DNA of 64,000 nucleotides from Burkholderiales bacterium (lineage in GTDB: Bacteria > Pseudomonadota > Gammaproteobacteria > Burkholderiales > SG8-41), in the NCBI GenBank assembly GCA_019749945.1, contig JAIEPF010000004.1, positions 94,409-158,408 of the forward strand, written 5' to 3'. Below are positions 55,934 to 64,000 of this stretch, piece after piece; the first letter of the stretch is position 1; every line of letters starts with the position of its first letter. Under the pieces are notes generated by a model. The model was not told where the DNA came from. It did no database searches and was given only the letters and a program-made list of their open reading frames with translations. The translations under genes were made by a program, and so were the position numbers.

Positions 55934-56863
55934 ATGAAACTGGCATTGGTATTTCCGGGACAGGGCTCGCAGGCCGTGGGCATGATGCAGGGTTTTGCCG
56001 AGAACAGCATGGTGCGCGACACCTTTGCCGAAGCCTCCTCGGTTTTGGGCCAGGATTTGTGGCAGCTGGTGGCAACCGGGCCCTCCGAAGAATTGAACGC
56101 CACGGTAAACACCCAGCCGGTGATGCTGACCGCCGCCTATGCGATGTACCGTGCCTGGCAGGAAGCGGGCGGACCGGCGCCGGCCGTTGTTGCCGGACAC
56201 AGCCTCGGCGAATACACGGCGCTGGTGGTCTCAGGTGTCCTGACGTTTGCCGATGCCCTGCCACTGGTGCGTTTTCGCGCGCAAGCCATGCAGGAAGCGG
56301 TGCCGATGGGCACTGGCGCCATGGCCGCCATCCTCGGCCTTGATGACGATGCAGTGCGCGCCGCATGCGCCGAAGCCGCGCAGGGCGAAATCGTCGAGCC
56401 GGTCAATTTCAACGCGCCGAGCCAGGTGGTGATCGCCGGACACAAAGCCGCTGTTGAACGCGGCGCCGAGGCGGCCAAGGCGCGCGGCGCCAAACGCGCG
56501 GTGATGCTGCCGGTCAGCGCGCCTTTCCATTCTTCGCTGCTGAAACCCGCCGCGGATCGCCTGCAGGAGCGCATGCAGTCGGTGACTTTCCGCGCGCCGC
56601 AGATTGCGATCGTCAATAACGTCGATGTGGCCATGGTCAGCGATCCCGCGCAGATCAGGGATGCGCTGGCGCGTCAGGCCTGCAATCCCGTGCGCTGGGT
56701 GGAAACCGTACGCGCCTTTGCCGCGCAGGGCGTGACGCATGTGGTGGAATGCGGCCCCGGCAAGGTGCTCGTCGGCCTGACCAAACGCATTGAAGGCAGC
56801 CTGCAGGGATACGCGATCACCGATCCGGCATCGCTGCAGCAAACCATGGAGGCGCTGCGATGA
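55934..56863 (+). CDS. fabD: Malonyl-CoA:ACP transacylase FabD
   Basis: A 309-residue transacylase: LALVFPGQGSQAVGMM at the N-terminus and the nucleophile Ser90 in AGHSLGEYTALV. The catalytic His is in the VSAPFHSSLL segment. It loads malonate onto ACP. It overlaps the fabG start by four bases. The 44 bases before it hold two near-copies of TGGTAAAT, but no obvious control site. Confidence 0.97.
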   Translation: MKLALVFPGQGSQAVGMMQGFAENSMVRDTFAEASSVLGQDLWQLVATGPSEELNATVNTQPVMLTAAYAMYRAWQEAGGPAPAVVAGHSLGEYTALVVSGVLTFADALPLVRFRAQAMQEAVPMGTGAMAAILGLDDDAVRAACAEAAQGEIVEPVNFNAPSQVVIAGHKAAVERGAEAAKARGAKRAVMLPVSAPFHSSLLKPAADRLQERMQSVTFRAPQIAIVNNVDVAMVSDPAQIRDALARQACNPVRWVETVRAFAAQGVTHVVECGPGKVLVGLTKRIEGSLQGYAITDPASLQQTMEALR

Positions 56864-57606
56864 GTTCATTAAAAGGCAGGGTTGCGCTGGTCACCGGCGC
56901 ATCGCGCGGCATCGGTCAGGGCATCGCGCTGGCGCTGGGCAAGGCGGGCGCCACGGTTGCCGGAACGGCGACTACCGCGGCGGGCGCTGAGGGCATTACC
57001 AGGGAACTGGCGGCGGCGGGCATCAGCGGCGCCGGTTATGCCATGGACGTCAACGATCCTGCGCAGGTCGATGCCGCGCTCACCGCGATCCAGCAGCAAT
57101 GGGGTGAAGTCGGCATCCTGGTCAACAATGCCGGCGTGACCCGCGACAACCTGCTGATGCGGATGAAGGACGAGGAGTGGGACATGATCATGTCGACCAA
57201 CCTCAAATCGGTGTACCGCCTGTCCAAGGCGGTGATGCGCGGCATGATGAAGGCGCGCAGCGGACGCATCATCAACGTGACTTCAGTGGTCGGCGCCATG
57301 GGCAATGCCGGCCAGAGCAACTATGCGGCGGCCAAGGCCGGCGTCGAGGGGTTTTCCCGGGCGCTGGCGCGGGAAGTCGGCAGCCGCAACATCACCGTGA
57401 ACTGCGTGGCCCCGGGGTTTATCGATACCGACATGACACGGGCGCTGAATGATGCGCAGCGCGAAGGTCTGGTCGGGCAGATCCCGCTGGGGCGCCTCGG
57501 CACGGTGGCCGATGTCGCGGGGGCGGTGGCCTACCTGGCGTCGGATGCCGCCGCCTATGTGACCGGTTGTACATTGCATGTGAACGGCGGCATGCATATG
57601 GGCTAG
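56860..57606 (+). CDS. fabG: 3-oxoacyl-ACP reductase FabG
   Basis: A 248-residue short-chain dehydrogenase. The NADPH loop is TGASRGIG (residues 12-19), NNAG is present, and the catalytic Tyr155 and Lys159 lie in SNYAAAKAG. The C-terminus VAYLASDAAAYVTGCTLHVNGG is typical. It reduces 3-oxoacyl-ACP in each elongation cycle. Confidence 0.97.
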   Translation: MSSLKGRVALVTGASRGIGQGIALALGKAGATVAGTATTAAGAEGITRELAAAGISGAGYAMDVNDPAQVDAALTAIQQQWGEVGILVNNAGVTRDNLLMRMKDEEWDMIMSTNLKSVYRLSKAVMRGMMKARSGRIINVTSVVGAMGNAGQSNYAAAKAGVEGFSRALAREVGSRNITVNCVAPGFIDTDMTRALNDAQREGLVGQIPLGRLGTVADVAGAVAYLASDAAAYVTGCTLHVNGGMHMG

Positions 57607-57649
57607 AATGCGCGGCAGCCGATATTTGAACGGCTTCAAGCATTAGTCA

Positions 57650-57669
57650 TAAGTATTTGTTTTTAAAGG
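57650..57669 (-). repeat. AT-rich intergenic element, copy 7
   Basis: On the minus strand this reads CCTTTAAAAACAAATACTTA, containing the exact 15-mer AAAAACAAATACTTA. It lies 44 bases after fabG in the leader of acpP. Confidence 0.65.
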
Positions 57670-57774
57670 ATTTATTAAATCCGGTTTGTGGTAAAATTCA
57701 CGCTTTTACGGGGTCATCCGGCGGCTTTGCCGGCCCGATCCAAACATCATCACGCAATACGAAAGGGGACTTAG

Positions 57775-58014
57775 ATGGAAAATATCGAGCAACGCGTCAA
57801 AAAGATTGTTGCCGAGCAACTGGGCGTCAACGAGGCTGACGTCAAGAACGAGTCATCCTTCGTCAACGACCTCGGCGCCGACTCGCTGGACACCGTCGAA
57901 CTGGTGATGGCGCTGGAAGAGGAATTCGAAACCGAAATCCCCGACGATGAAGCCGAAAAAATCACCACCGTGCAGCAGGCTTCCGACTACATCAAGTCGC
58001 ATCTGAAAGCCTAA
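57775..58014 (+). CDS. acpP: Acyl carrier protein
   Basis: A 79-residue acidic ACP. The phosphopantetheine site is Ser37 in [11 protein letters not shown]. The sequence [18 protein letters not shown] is standard. AAAGGGGA precedes the ATG. Its separate 168-bp leader and the hairpins after its stop suggest it is expressed more strongly than its neighbours. Confidence 0.98.
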   Translation: MENIEQRVKKIVAEQLGVNEADVKNESSFVNDLGADSLDTVELVMALEEEFETEIPDDEAEKITTVQQASDYIKSHLKA

Positions 58015-58032
58015 TCTGTAATTGTAAGTGCG

Positions 58033-58093
58033 GCGGAAGGTTTGCTCTTCCGCTGCCGTCAATCCCACAGCAGGGAGCGCAAAAGCGCTCCCT
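58033..58093 (+). terminator. Two hairpins between acpP and fabF (attenuator-like)
   Basis: GCGGAAG / CTTCCGC (58033-58053, 7-bp loop) and AGGGAGCGC-AAAA-GCGCTCCCT (58072-58093, perfect 9-bp stem). No long U-tract follows either. They could partly end transcription or protect the acpP mRNA 3' end. Confidence 0.5.
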
Positions 58094-58106
58094 CCGCATT
58101 TAAAAC

Positions 58107-59354
58107 ATGCCGCGTCCAAGCACCCGCAGAGTCGTCGTGACCGGACTGGGGATCATCTCCCCGGTCGGCATCGGCCTGACTGAGTCCTGGTCGAACATCA
58201 CTGCCGGCAAATCCGGCATCACCAAAGTCACCCGCTTTGATGCTTCCGGGTTCACCTCGCAGATCGCCGGCGAGGTCAAGGGGTTTGACCCGGCCCGGTA
58301 TCTGCCGGTGAAGGAAGCGCGGCGTTTCGACACCTTCATCCACTACGGCCTCGCGGCCGGCATCGACGCCATCAAGGACGCCGGGCTGGATCTCGACAAG
58401 CTCAACCGCGAAATGATCGGCGTATGCATCGGTTCCGGCATCGGCGGTTTGCCGCTGATCGAAGACACGCACAACGCGCTGCTTGCCGGCGGACCGCGCA
58501 AGATTTCACCGTTTTTTGTGCCGGGCTCGATCATCAACATGATCTCCGGCCAGCTGTCGATCATGTACGGGCTGCAGGGGCCGAACATTGCCGTGGTCAC
58601 CGCCTGCACCACCGCCAATCACAGCATCGGTGAAGCCGGCCGGCTGATCGAATACGGTGACGCCGACATCATGATTGCCGGCGGCGCCGAATCCACGGTG
58701 TCTCCGCTGGGCATCGGTGGCTTCTGCGCCGCCCGTGCGCTGTCATCGCGTAACGATGACCCGGCTGCGGCCAGCCGCCCCTGGGACAGGGACCGAGACG
58801 GCTTTGTCATGGGCGAGGGTGCCGGCGTGCTGGTGCTTGAGGAATACGAACACGCGAAGAAACGCGGCGCGCGGATTTACTGCGAACTGGCGGGGTACGG
58901 ACTGAGCGCCGATGCGCACCACATCACCGCGCCCTGCGAAGACGGCGCGGGTGCGGTACGCTGCATGAACCACGCATTGCGCAATGCCGGCATCAACCAC
59001 GACCAGGTCGATTACATCAATGCCCACGGCACTTCGACGCCGCTGGGTGATATTGCCGAGACCATCGCGGTCAAAAACTGTTTTGGTGCGCATGCCAAAA
59101 AACTGGCGGTCAGTTCGACCAAGTCGATGACCGGCCATCTGCTCGGTGCCGCCGGCGGCATCGAAGCGGTATTTTCGGTGCTGGCGATACGTGATCAAGT
59201 GGCACCGCCGACCATTAACCTGGTCAATCAGGATCCGCAGTGCGATCTGGATTACGTACCGAACACCGCGCGCCCGATGAAAATCGATGTCGCGCTTTCC
59301 AATTCCTTCGGCTTCGGCGGCACCAACGGCAGTCTGGTGTTCCGCAAAACCTGA
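58107..59354 (+). CDS. fabF: 3-oxoacyl-ACP synthase II FabF
   Basis: A 415-residue KAS II. The catalytic Cys167 lies in [15 protein letters not shown], the two His residues in [11 protein letters not shown] and GHLLGAAGG. The N-terminus [17 protein letters not shown] is normal. It elongates acyl-ACP with malonyl-ACP. It ends the core fab operon and is followed by pabC 59 bp on. Confidence 0.97.
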   Translation: MPRPSTRRVVVTGLGIISPVGIGLTESWSNITAGKSGITKVTRFDASGFTSQIAGEVKGFDPARYLPVKEARRFDTFIHYGLAAGIDAIKDAGLDLDKLNREMIGVCIGSGIGGLPLIEDTHNALLAGGPRKISPFFVPGSIINMISGQLSIMYGLQGPNIAVVTACTTANHSIGEAGRLIEYGDADIMIAGGAESTVSPLGIGGFCAARALSSRNDDPAAASRPWDRDRDGFVMGEGAGVLVLEEYEHAKKRGARIYCELAGYGLSADAHHITAPCEDGAGAVRCMNHALRNAGINHDQVDYINAHGTSTPLGDIAETIAVKNCFGAHAKKLAVSSTKSMTGHLLGAAGGIEAVFSVLAIRDQVAPPTINLVNQDPQCDLDYVPNTARPMKIDVALSNSFGFGGTNGSLVFRKT

Positions 59355-59413
59355 ATTTCCAATCCGGCATCCTGCCGGTGGATGCAGCGGAAGCAACGGG
59401 CGAAAGCGACGGC

Positions 59414-60241
59414 ATGCCGATGATACTGGTCGATGGTTTGCCGGCAAATGCCGTTCCCGCCGATGACCGCGGTTTCAGTTATGGCGACGGCGTGTTCCGC
59501 ACGCTGGCCATGCGCCGCGGTCGTGCCCAATGGTGGCCCCGGCATTACGCCAAGCTCACCGCCGATTGCGGCGCATTGCGCATCAAACCGCCGGCAGAAT
59601 CCGATCTGAGCAGAGATATCCAGGCCATCGCAGCACATCTGCCGGATTGCGCACTGCGCATTACCGTGACCCGTGGCAGCGGCGGGCGGGGCTACGCAAT
59701 TCCTGATGATTCGCAGTCACGTCGTGTTGTTTCAGCAAATCCATTGCCGGACTATCCGGCGCACTGGCCGGAGCAGGGCGTCAGTGTGCGGCTGTGTGAA
59801 CTGCGGCTGGCGGCGCAGCCCCGTCTGGCCGGAATCAAACACCTGAACCGGCTGGAGAACGTGCTGGCCCGCGCCGAATGGAATGATCCTGCGATTGCCG
59901 AAGGCCTGCTGCTGGATGAGGCAGGCAATGTCATCGAGGGCACGCGCTGCAATGTGTTTATTGTCGAAGACGGCGCGCTGGTCACGCCTGACCTGACGCG
60001 CTGCGGGGTGTCCGGCGTGACGCGCGACCTGGTGATCGCCGCGGCCGGCCGCAACGGCCTGCACTGCCGGGTCGAGGCCATCAACCGCCGGCGACTGGAA
60101 ACGGCAACGGAAATACTGCTGGTCAACAGCCTGATCGGGGTCTGGCCGGTTGCCGCCCTGGAGCAGCGCAGGTGGTCGGACTTCAAGGCCGCAGCGCTCG
60201 TGCGAAAATGGCTGAATGCGTTCGATCATCCGCTGCATTAA
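59414..60241 (+). CDS. pabC: Aminodeoxychorismate lyase PabC
   Basis: A 275-residue class IV PLP enzyme. The PLP-binding Lys142 is in GIKHLNRLENVLA, DRGFSYGDGVFRT lies near the N-terminus and EGTRCNVFIVEDG binds the cofactor. The ATG at 59414 fits the family; an open frame upstream overlaps fabF. It releases pyruvate from aminodeoxychorismate to form p-aminobenzoate for folate. It overlaps mltG by 26 bases. Confidence 0.9.
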   Translation: MPMILVDGLPANAVPADDRGFSYGDGVFRTLAMRRGRAQWWPRHYAKLTADCGALRIKPPAESDLSRDIQAIAAHLPDCALRITVTRGSGGRGYAIPDDSQSRRVVSANPLPDYPAHWPEQGVSVRLCELRLAAQPRLAGIKHLNRLENVLARAEWNDPAIAEGLLLDEAGNVIEGTRCNVFIVEDGALVTPDLTRCGVSGVTRDLVIAAAGRNGLHCRVEAINRRRLETATEILLVNSLIGVWPVAALEQRRWSDFKAAALVRKWLNAFDHPLH

Positions 60242-61226
60242 ATTCCTGATCTGGTCCGGGGTTCTGCTCGCGTCGGCTGTCGCGGGCGGACTGTATTACT
60301 ACGCGAATGAAGAGTTGCCGCTGGGACCAGCGCCCGTCACTTTTGAACTGCGCGCCGGCAGCAGCCTCAGGAACGTCGCCGCCCAGCTCGCCAAAGCCGG
60401 CGTGATTGGACGGCCCGAGTTGTTCGAGGTGCTGGCGCGGGTGCTCGGTGAATCATCGAAACTCAAGGCGGGCAATTATGAATTCTCGCCGCCGCTGACG
60501 CCGCTGGGCCTGCTGCAGCAGATGACCCGTGGCGACGTAACCCTGGTCGCAGTGACCTTTGTCGAAGGCTGGACGTTCAGACAGGTGCGCAAGGCTCTGC
60601 AGGACAACCCGAAGATACGCGCTGAAACGGCAACGCTGACGGAAGCCGAGCTGCTGCAAAAACTGGAAATTGCCCAACCCCGGGGCGAAGGCTGGTTTTT
60701 CCCCGATACCTATCATTTCAGTGAAGGCACCAGCGACCTCGCGATACTGCGCCGCGCGCATCAGCTGATGCTGCGCCACCTCAACCAGGAATGGGAACGT
60801 CGCGCGCCCGGCCTGCCGCTGAAATCGCCGCTGGAAGCACTGATCCTGGCATCCATCGTTGAAAAGGAAACCGGCAGACCTGAGGAACGCGGACTGGTTG
60901 CCGCGGTTTTCATCAACCGCCTGCGCATCGGCATGCTGCTGCAGACTGATCCGACGGTGATTTATGGCATGGGCGAGGCTTTCAACGGCAACATCCGCAA
61001 AAGCGATCTGACCACCGATACCCCCTACAATACCTATACCCGTGCCGGTCTGCCGCCCACACCCATCGCCATGCCAGGACTTGAAGCCTTGCGCGCCACG
61101 CTGAATCCCGCACCCAGCGATGCACTGTATTTTGTCGCCCGCGGCGACGGCACGTCGAAATTTTCGCGCACGCTGGCCGAACACGAACGCGCTGTGACCC
61201 AGTACCAGCGCCGGGGCCGCAAATGA
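60216..61226 (+). CDS. mltG: Endolytic murein transglycosylase MltG
   Basis: A 336-residue YceG-like protein. One N-terminal membrane helix (FLIWSGVLLASAVAGGLYYY) is followed by a LysM-like region and the catalytic domain with ASIVEKETGRPEER (catalytic Glu), QTDPTVIYGMGE and YNTYTRAGLPPTPI. It cuts nascent peptidoglycan strands and so ends their growth. Its place between pabC and tmk is widely conserved. Confidence 0.95.
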   Translation: MRSIIRCIKFLIWSGVLLASAVAGGLYYYANEELPLGPAPVTFELRAGSSLRNVAAQLAKAGVIGRPELFEVLARVLGESSKLKAGNYEFSPPLTPLGLLQQMTRGDVTLVAVTFVEGWTFRQVRKALQDNPKIRAETATLTEAELLQKLEIAQPRGEGWFFPDTYHFSEGTSDLAILRRAHQLMLRHLNQEWERRAPGLPLKSPLEALILASIVEKETGRPEERGLVAAVFINRLRIGMLLQTDPTVIYGMGEAFNGNIRKSDLTTDTPYNTYTRAGLPPTPIAMPGLEALRATLNPAPSDALYFVARGDGTSKFSRTLAEHERAVTQYQRRGRK

Positions 61227-61837
61227 GCCGCGGCAGATTCATTACGCTGGAAGGCATGGATGGCGCCGGCAAGACCACGCATCTGGAATGGTTGCGCGCA
61301 AAACTGGCGGCGCGAGGCCTGGCATTGACGGTCACCCGTGAGCCCGGCGGCACAGCGCTGGGTGAAGCCCTGCGCAAACTGCTGCTCGACAATCACGATC
61401 CACGCCATCCGGATAGCGAAGCCCTGCTGATGTTTGCCGCGCGGCGGGAACATATTGCGCAGGTCATCGAGCCGGCACTGGCCGCCGGGCACTGCGTGTT
61501 ATGCGACCGTTTCACCGACGCCACCTATGCCTACCAGGCCGGCGGCAGCGGCATGGCCTGGGAACGGGTGGCTGAACTGGAGCAGTGGGTGCAGGGGGCG
61601 TTGCAGCCGGATCTGACGCTGTACTTTGATCTGGATCCAGCAGTCGGCCGGGCCCGAGCCCGCCAGGCCCGCGAGCCGGATCGCTTCGAACGGGAAAAAC
61701 AGGCATTTTACGAACGGGTGCGGGCAGCCTACTTGCGCCGGGCCGCTGAACATCCGCGCCGGATCCGTGTAATTGACGCGGCGCGGACCATTCCTGAGAT
61801 ACAACTTGAACTCGAAGGTATTATTTCAAGTATTTGA
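61223..61837 (+). CDS. tmk: Thymidylate kinase
   Basis: A 204-residue dTMP kinase. The P-loop is EGMDGAGKTT (residues 10-19), the DRF motif is CDRFTDATYAYQ and the lid region contains RARARQAREPDRFE. It makes dTDP. It overlaps mltG by four bases. Its last codons and the TGA stop lie within an AT-rich repeat, giving the unusual C-terminus IISSI. Confidence 0.96.
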   Translation: MSRGRFITLEGMDGAGKTTHLEWLRAKLAARGLALTVTREPGGTALGEALRKLLLDNHDPRHPDSEALLMFAARREHIAQVIEPALAAGHCVLCDRFTDATYAYQAGGSGMAWERVAELEQWVQGALQPDLTLYFDLDPAVGRARARQAREPDRFEREKQAFYERVRAAYLRRAAEHPRRIRVIDAARTIPEIQLELEGIISSI

Positions 61838-61919
61838 TTTTAAATGTTATTTATTATAAGCCCTTGATTTTAATAATTTACCTGCGTTTATTAGATTCAA
61901 ATCATTGATTTTAAATGAC
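61827..61919 (-). repeat. AT-rich intercistronic elements, copy 8 and two partial copies
   Basis: The first copy (61827-61846) reads CATTTAAAATCAAATACTTG on the minus strand and contains the tmk stop. Two shorter copies of TTGATTTTAA follow at 61864 and 61905, the last overlapping the holB start codon. The 77-bp gap is almost pure AT-rich repeat. Confidence 0.6.
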
Positions 61920-62925
61920 TATCTGGTTCAAAAATGAACTCGAAGCCATGCTCGCGCAAAAGGCGCGGCTGGCCCATGCCCTGCTGATCAAAGGTCCGCG
62001 CGGCATCGGCAAACAAGCCTTTAGCATGGAGCTGGCACGGGCGCTGTTATGCGAAAGCCTGGCAGCGGATGGCGCGGCCTGCGGCCAGTGCAAGGCCTGC
62101 AACTGGTTCACCTCGGGCGCCCACCCCGATTTCCGCGTGCTGGCACCGATCGCGGAAGGTGATGCCGAAGCCGAGTCCGAAGAAGGCGGCAAAAAAACCA
62201 AGCCCAGTCCCTGGATCAGCATCGAGCAGGTGCGCGAGCTGCATGACTTCGTTTATGTCTCCAGCCACCGCGGTGGGCGCAAGGTGATCCTCGTCTGCCC
62301 GGCGGAAGCGCTCAACGTCAATGCCGCGAACGCTCTGTTGAAAAGCCTCGAAGAACCACCAGCATTGATGCACTTCATCCTGATCAGCCACCGGCCGCAT
62401 CGCCTGCCGCGCACCATCATCAGCCGCTGCCGGCAGTTGAGCCTGCGGCAGCCGGACCGTGCCACGGCGCTGGCCTGGCTGGGCGGGCAGGGCGTGGCCG
62501 ACCCGGAGGTGGCGCTGGCGCAATCGTCCGGTGCGCCGTTGCTGGCGCTGGCCGCCAGTGAGGGCGATGAACTGGCAGGGCGCCGCGATTTCCTGTCGCG
62601 CATCGCCCCGCCCGATTTTGATCCGCTGGCCATCGCTGAAACCTTCCGCGATTTGCCGCTGGAGCGTTTTATCGCCTGGCTGCAAAAATGGACTTATGAT
62701 ATCGCTGAGCTGCGCATGCTCGACACCATCCGCTTCAACCCGGATCTGGCGCGCGAACTGGCGATCATCGCCAAACGCGTGGAACCGCTGGCGGCGCTGC
62801 GCCTGCACCGCAAGCTGGTGCGTGAGCAGCGCAATATCCATCATCCGCTGAACGCACGTCTGTATATCGAAAGCGTGTTGCTGGCTTATGCGGCAGTCGT
62901 TAACCCGTCGCGCAAGGCGGCGTGA
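61915..62925 (+). CDS. holB: DNA polymerase III subunit delta'
   Basis: A 336-residue clamp-loader delta' subunit. It has a degenerate P-loop GPRGIGKQ (residues 27-34), the zinc-binding set Cys56, Cys59, Cys62 with Cys46 (CGQCKAC), the ISIEQVRELHDFV segment and ANALLKSLEEPP. It helps load the beta clamp. It lies between tmk and tatD; the PilZ gene often found here in betaproteobacteria is absent. Confidence 0.94.
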   Translation: MTIWFKNELEAMLAQKARLAHALLIKGPRGIGKQAFSMELARALLCESLAADGAACGQCKACNWFTSGAHPDFRVLAPIAEGDAEAESEEGGKKTKPSPWISIEQVRELHDFVYVSSHRGGRKVILVCPAEALNVNAANALLKSLEEPPALMHFILISHRPHRLPRTIISRCRQLSLRQPDRATALAWLGGQGVADPEVALAQSSGAPLLALAASEGDELAGRRDFLSRIAPPDFDPLAIAETFRDLPLERFIAWLQKWTYDIAELRMLDTIRFNPDLARELAIIAKRVEPLAALRLHRKLVREQRNIHHPLNARLYIESVLLAYAAVVNPSRKAA

Positions 62926-62930
62926 GCGCG

Positions 62931-63698
62931 ATGCTGGTCGATTCGCACTGCCATCTCGATTTTCCGGAACTCGCCGCCAAGCTGCCGGCGGTGCTGGAAA
63001 CCATGCGCGAAAACGATGTCGGTGCCGCACTCTGTGTCAGCGTGACGCTGGAGGATTTTCCGAAAGTGCTGGCGCTGGCCGAGCAGCATGACCATCTTTA
63101 TGCCTCGGTCGGCGTGCATCCCGATTATCCCGACTTGCGCGAACCGACGGTCGCCGAGCTGGTCGAACTGGCGCAGCATCCGAAAGTCGTCGCGATCGGT
63201 GAAACCGGCCTCGACTACTACCGGCTGACCGGCGACCTCGAATGGCAGCGCGAACGTTTCCGCGTGCATATCCGCGCCGCCCGGCGATGCGGCAAACCGC
63301 TGATCATCCACACCCGGTCGGCGTCAGCCGACACCTTGCAATTGATGCGGGAAGAGGGTGCGAGTGAGGCGGGTGGCGTGATGCACTGTTTTACCGAAAG
63401 CTGGGAAGTGGCCGAGGGCGCCCTGGCAATGGGCTTCCATATCTCCTTTTCCGGCATTGTGACCTTCAAGAATGCCAAGGATCTGAAGGAAGTGGCCCGG
63501 CAGGTGCCACTGGACCGGCTGCTGGTGGAAACCGATTCACCCTATCTGGCACCGGTGCCGTACCGCGGCAAAACCAACCAGCCGGGCTGGGTCAAACATG
63601 TCGCCGAGGAAGTCGCCCGGCTGCAACAGCGCAGCTTTGCCGATGTGGCAGCAGCCACCACTCAAAACTTTTTCAAATTATTCAATATAAACAAATAG
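62931..63698 (+). CDS. TatD family metal-dependent DNase
   Basis: A 255-residue TatD/YcfH hydrolase from the ATG at 62931; a GTG at 62922 overlapping the holB stop is an alternative start. Metal ligands are in DSHCHLD, GETGLDYY, IIHTRSA and ETDSPYLAP. It has a TIM-barrel fold and probably acts as a 3'-5' exonuclease in repair. Its C-terminus FKLFNINK and TAG stop lie in an AT-rich repeat copy. Confidence 0.93.
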   Translation: MLVDSHCHLDFPELAAKLPAVLETMRENDVGAALCVSVTLEDFPKVLALAEQHDHLYASVGVHPDYPDLREPTVAELVELAQHPKVVAIGETGLDYYRLTGDLEWQRERFRVHIRAARRCGKPLIIHTRSASADTLQLMREEGASEAGGVMHCFTESWEVAEGALAMGFHISFSGIVTFKNAKDLKEVARQVPLDRLLVETDSPYLAPVPYRGKTNQPGWVKHVAEEVARLQQRSFADVAAATTQNFFKLFNINK

Positions 63699-63700
63699 AT
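63683..63700 (+). repeat. AT-rich intercistronic element, copy 9
   Basis: CAATATAAACAAATAGAT; the TatD-family gene's TAG stop codon lies inside it, four bases before the next gene starts. Confidence 0.55.
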
Positions 63701-63702
63701 AA

Positions 63703-63960
63703 ATGATATTCCGAAACTTGTTTCTTGGCATGGCCATGACCGGATTCGTCGCATTCAGCGGCACGTCCCTGGCCGGCGCCTATGAAGACATGCTGCAGGC
63801 GATCCATCTTGGTGACGAAAAAACCATGATCCAACTGCTCCAGCGCGGCATGGATGTGGATACCGTCAATCCCCGCGGCGAAACCCTGCTGATGCTGGCG
63901 GCACGGGAAGGCAAGCCCAATGTGGGGTCGTCTCAGAAAACGGAAAATAAAGCACGTTAA
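63703..63960 (+). CDS. Ankyrin-repeat protein, truncated by a transposon
   Basis: The first 73 residues look like an exported ankyrin-repeat protein: a signal peptide ending SGTSLAGA, then one helical unit and one ankyrin unit (VDTVNPRGETLLMLAAREGKPN). From residue 74 the reading runs into the terminal inverted repeat of a Tn3-family element (63924) and ends after a foreign tail, VGSSQKTENKAR. Ankyrin genes commonly follow tatD in related bacteria, so the original gene was longer. The product is probably non-functional. Confidence 0.8.
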   Translation: MIFRNLFLGMAMTGFVAFSGTSLAGAYEDMLQAIHLGDEKTMIQLLQRGMDVDTVNPRGETLLMLAAREGKPNVGSSQKTENKAR

Positions 63961-64000
63961 GCTCCAATTTCGCGCAGGTACTGGTACAACGTTTCGCGGC
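63924..64000. mobile_element. Left end of a Tn3-family (Tn21-like) element
   Basis: A 38-bp terminal inverted repeat at 63924-63961 begins GGGGTCGTCTCAG and ends CACGTTAAG, the GGGG...TAAG form and length of Tn3-family ends, and as I recall nearly identical to that of Tn21. A resolvase-like C-terminus reads outward into it. The other end and the 5-bp target duplication are beyond the window. Confidence 0.85.
63957..64000 (-). CDS. Serine resolvase (TnpR-like), C-terminal end
   Basis: Thirteen residues, RETLYQYLREIGA, followed by TAA inside the inverted repeat. RETLYQYLR matches the C-terminal helix-turn-helix of Tn21-type TnpR resolvases. The rest lies beyond the window. The call rests on a short stretch supported by the adjoining Tn3-family terminus. 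Confidence 0.6.
   Translation of the reverse strand, partial: RETLYQYLREIGA

Overview
The window is GC-rich chromosomal DNA of a betaproteobacterium, probably from Burkholderiales, Rhodocyclales or a relative. The grounds are the conserved housekeeping order rne-rluC-HAD-sppA / maf-yceD-rpmF-plsX-fabHDG-acpP-fabF-pabC-mltG-tmk-holB-tatD, and four Bug/TctC-type periplasmic solute receptors, which are characteristic of that class. The species cannot be told from the sequence.

Layout. (1) 1-6.5 kb is an ion-homeostasis block. It holds the end of nhaA, then a minus-strand run (DUF2062 protein, TerC, voltage-gated channel, baeRF/eRF1-like protein, second TerC), then nhaR. (2) 6.6-10.7 kb holds katG and a LexA-controlled umuDC pair. 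(3) 10.8-29 kb is a large accessory catabolic region in two divergent arms around a LysR regulator. The minus arm has four Gfo/Idh/MocA dehydrogenases, two Bug receptors, an LLM flavin oxidoreductase, a two-component flavin monooxygenase and an AhpD/CMD-family protein. The plus arm has an amidohydrolase, a bicupin, a Bug receptor, a 3-hydroxyisobutyrate-dehydrogenase-like enzyme, an LVIVD beta-propeller, a CobW-type metallochaperone and a RidA protein. Together they look like a pathway for taking up and degrading an organic acid that I cannot name. (4) 29-38.9 kb is mixed: VF530 protein, tRNA-Asn, AsmA-like protein, aromatic aminotransferase, uvrB, higBA toxin-antitoxin, LMW tyrosine phosphatase, a type I secretion-like ABC exporter and a Bug receptor. 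(5) 38.9-42.15 kb is a LysR-wrbA-MFS segment between imperfect direct repeats, which looks inserted. The MFS gene carries a frameshift. (6) 42.2-45.5 kb holds an NDP-forming acyl-CoA synthetase and an acyl-CoA dehydrogenase. (7) 45.6-63.9 kb is the housekeeping block. It ends where a Tn21-like Tn3-family element has cut an ankyrin-repeat gene.

The most striking signal is at 11782-12417. An AhpD/CMD-like reading frame is interrupted by one UGA exactly where the second redox cysteine of the CxxC motif belongs (C-H-Y-UGA). A perfect 6-bp hairpin with a GGUC loop begins 15 nt after the UGA, which is the geometry of a bacterial SECIS. This is best read as a selenoprotein, not a pseudogene. Other notable signals are a family of at least nine AT-rich copies of a CAATAAAAACAAATACTTA-like element at gene ends, a TATAAT promoter element buried inside the LexA box of umuD, a dehydrogenase gene whose only plausible start is AUC, and a channel with a TLEGW selectivity filter.
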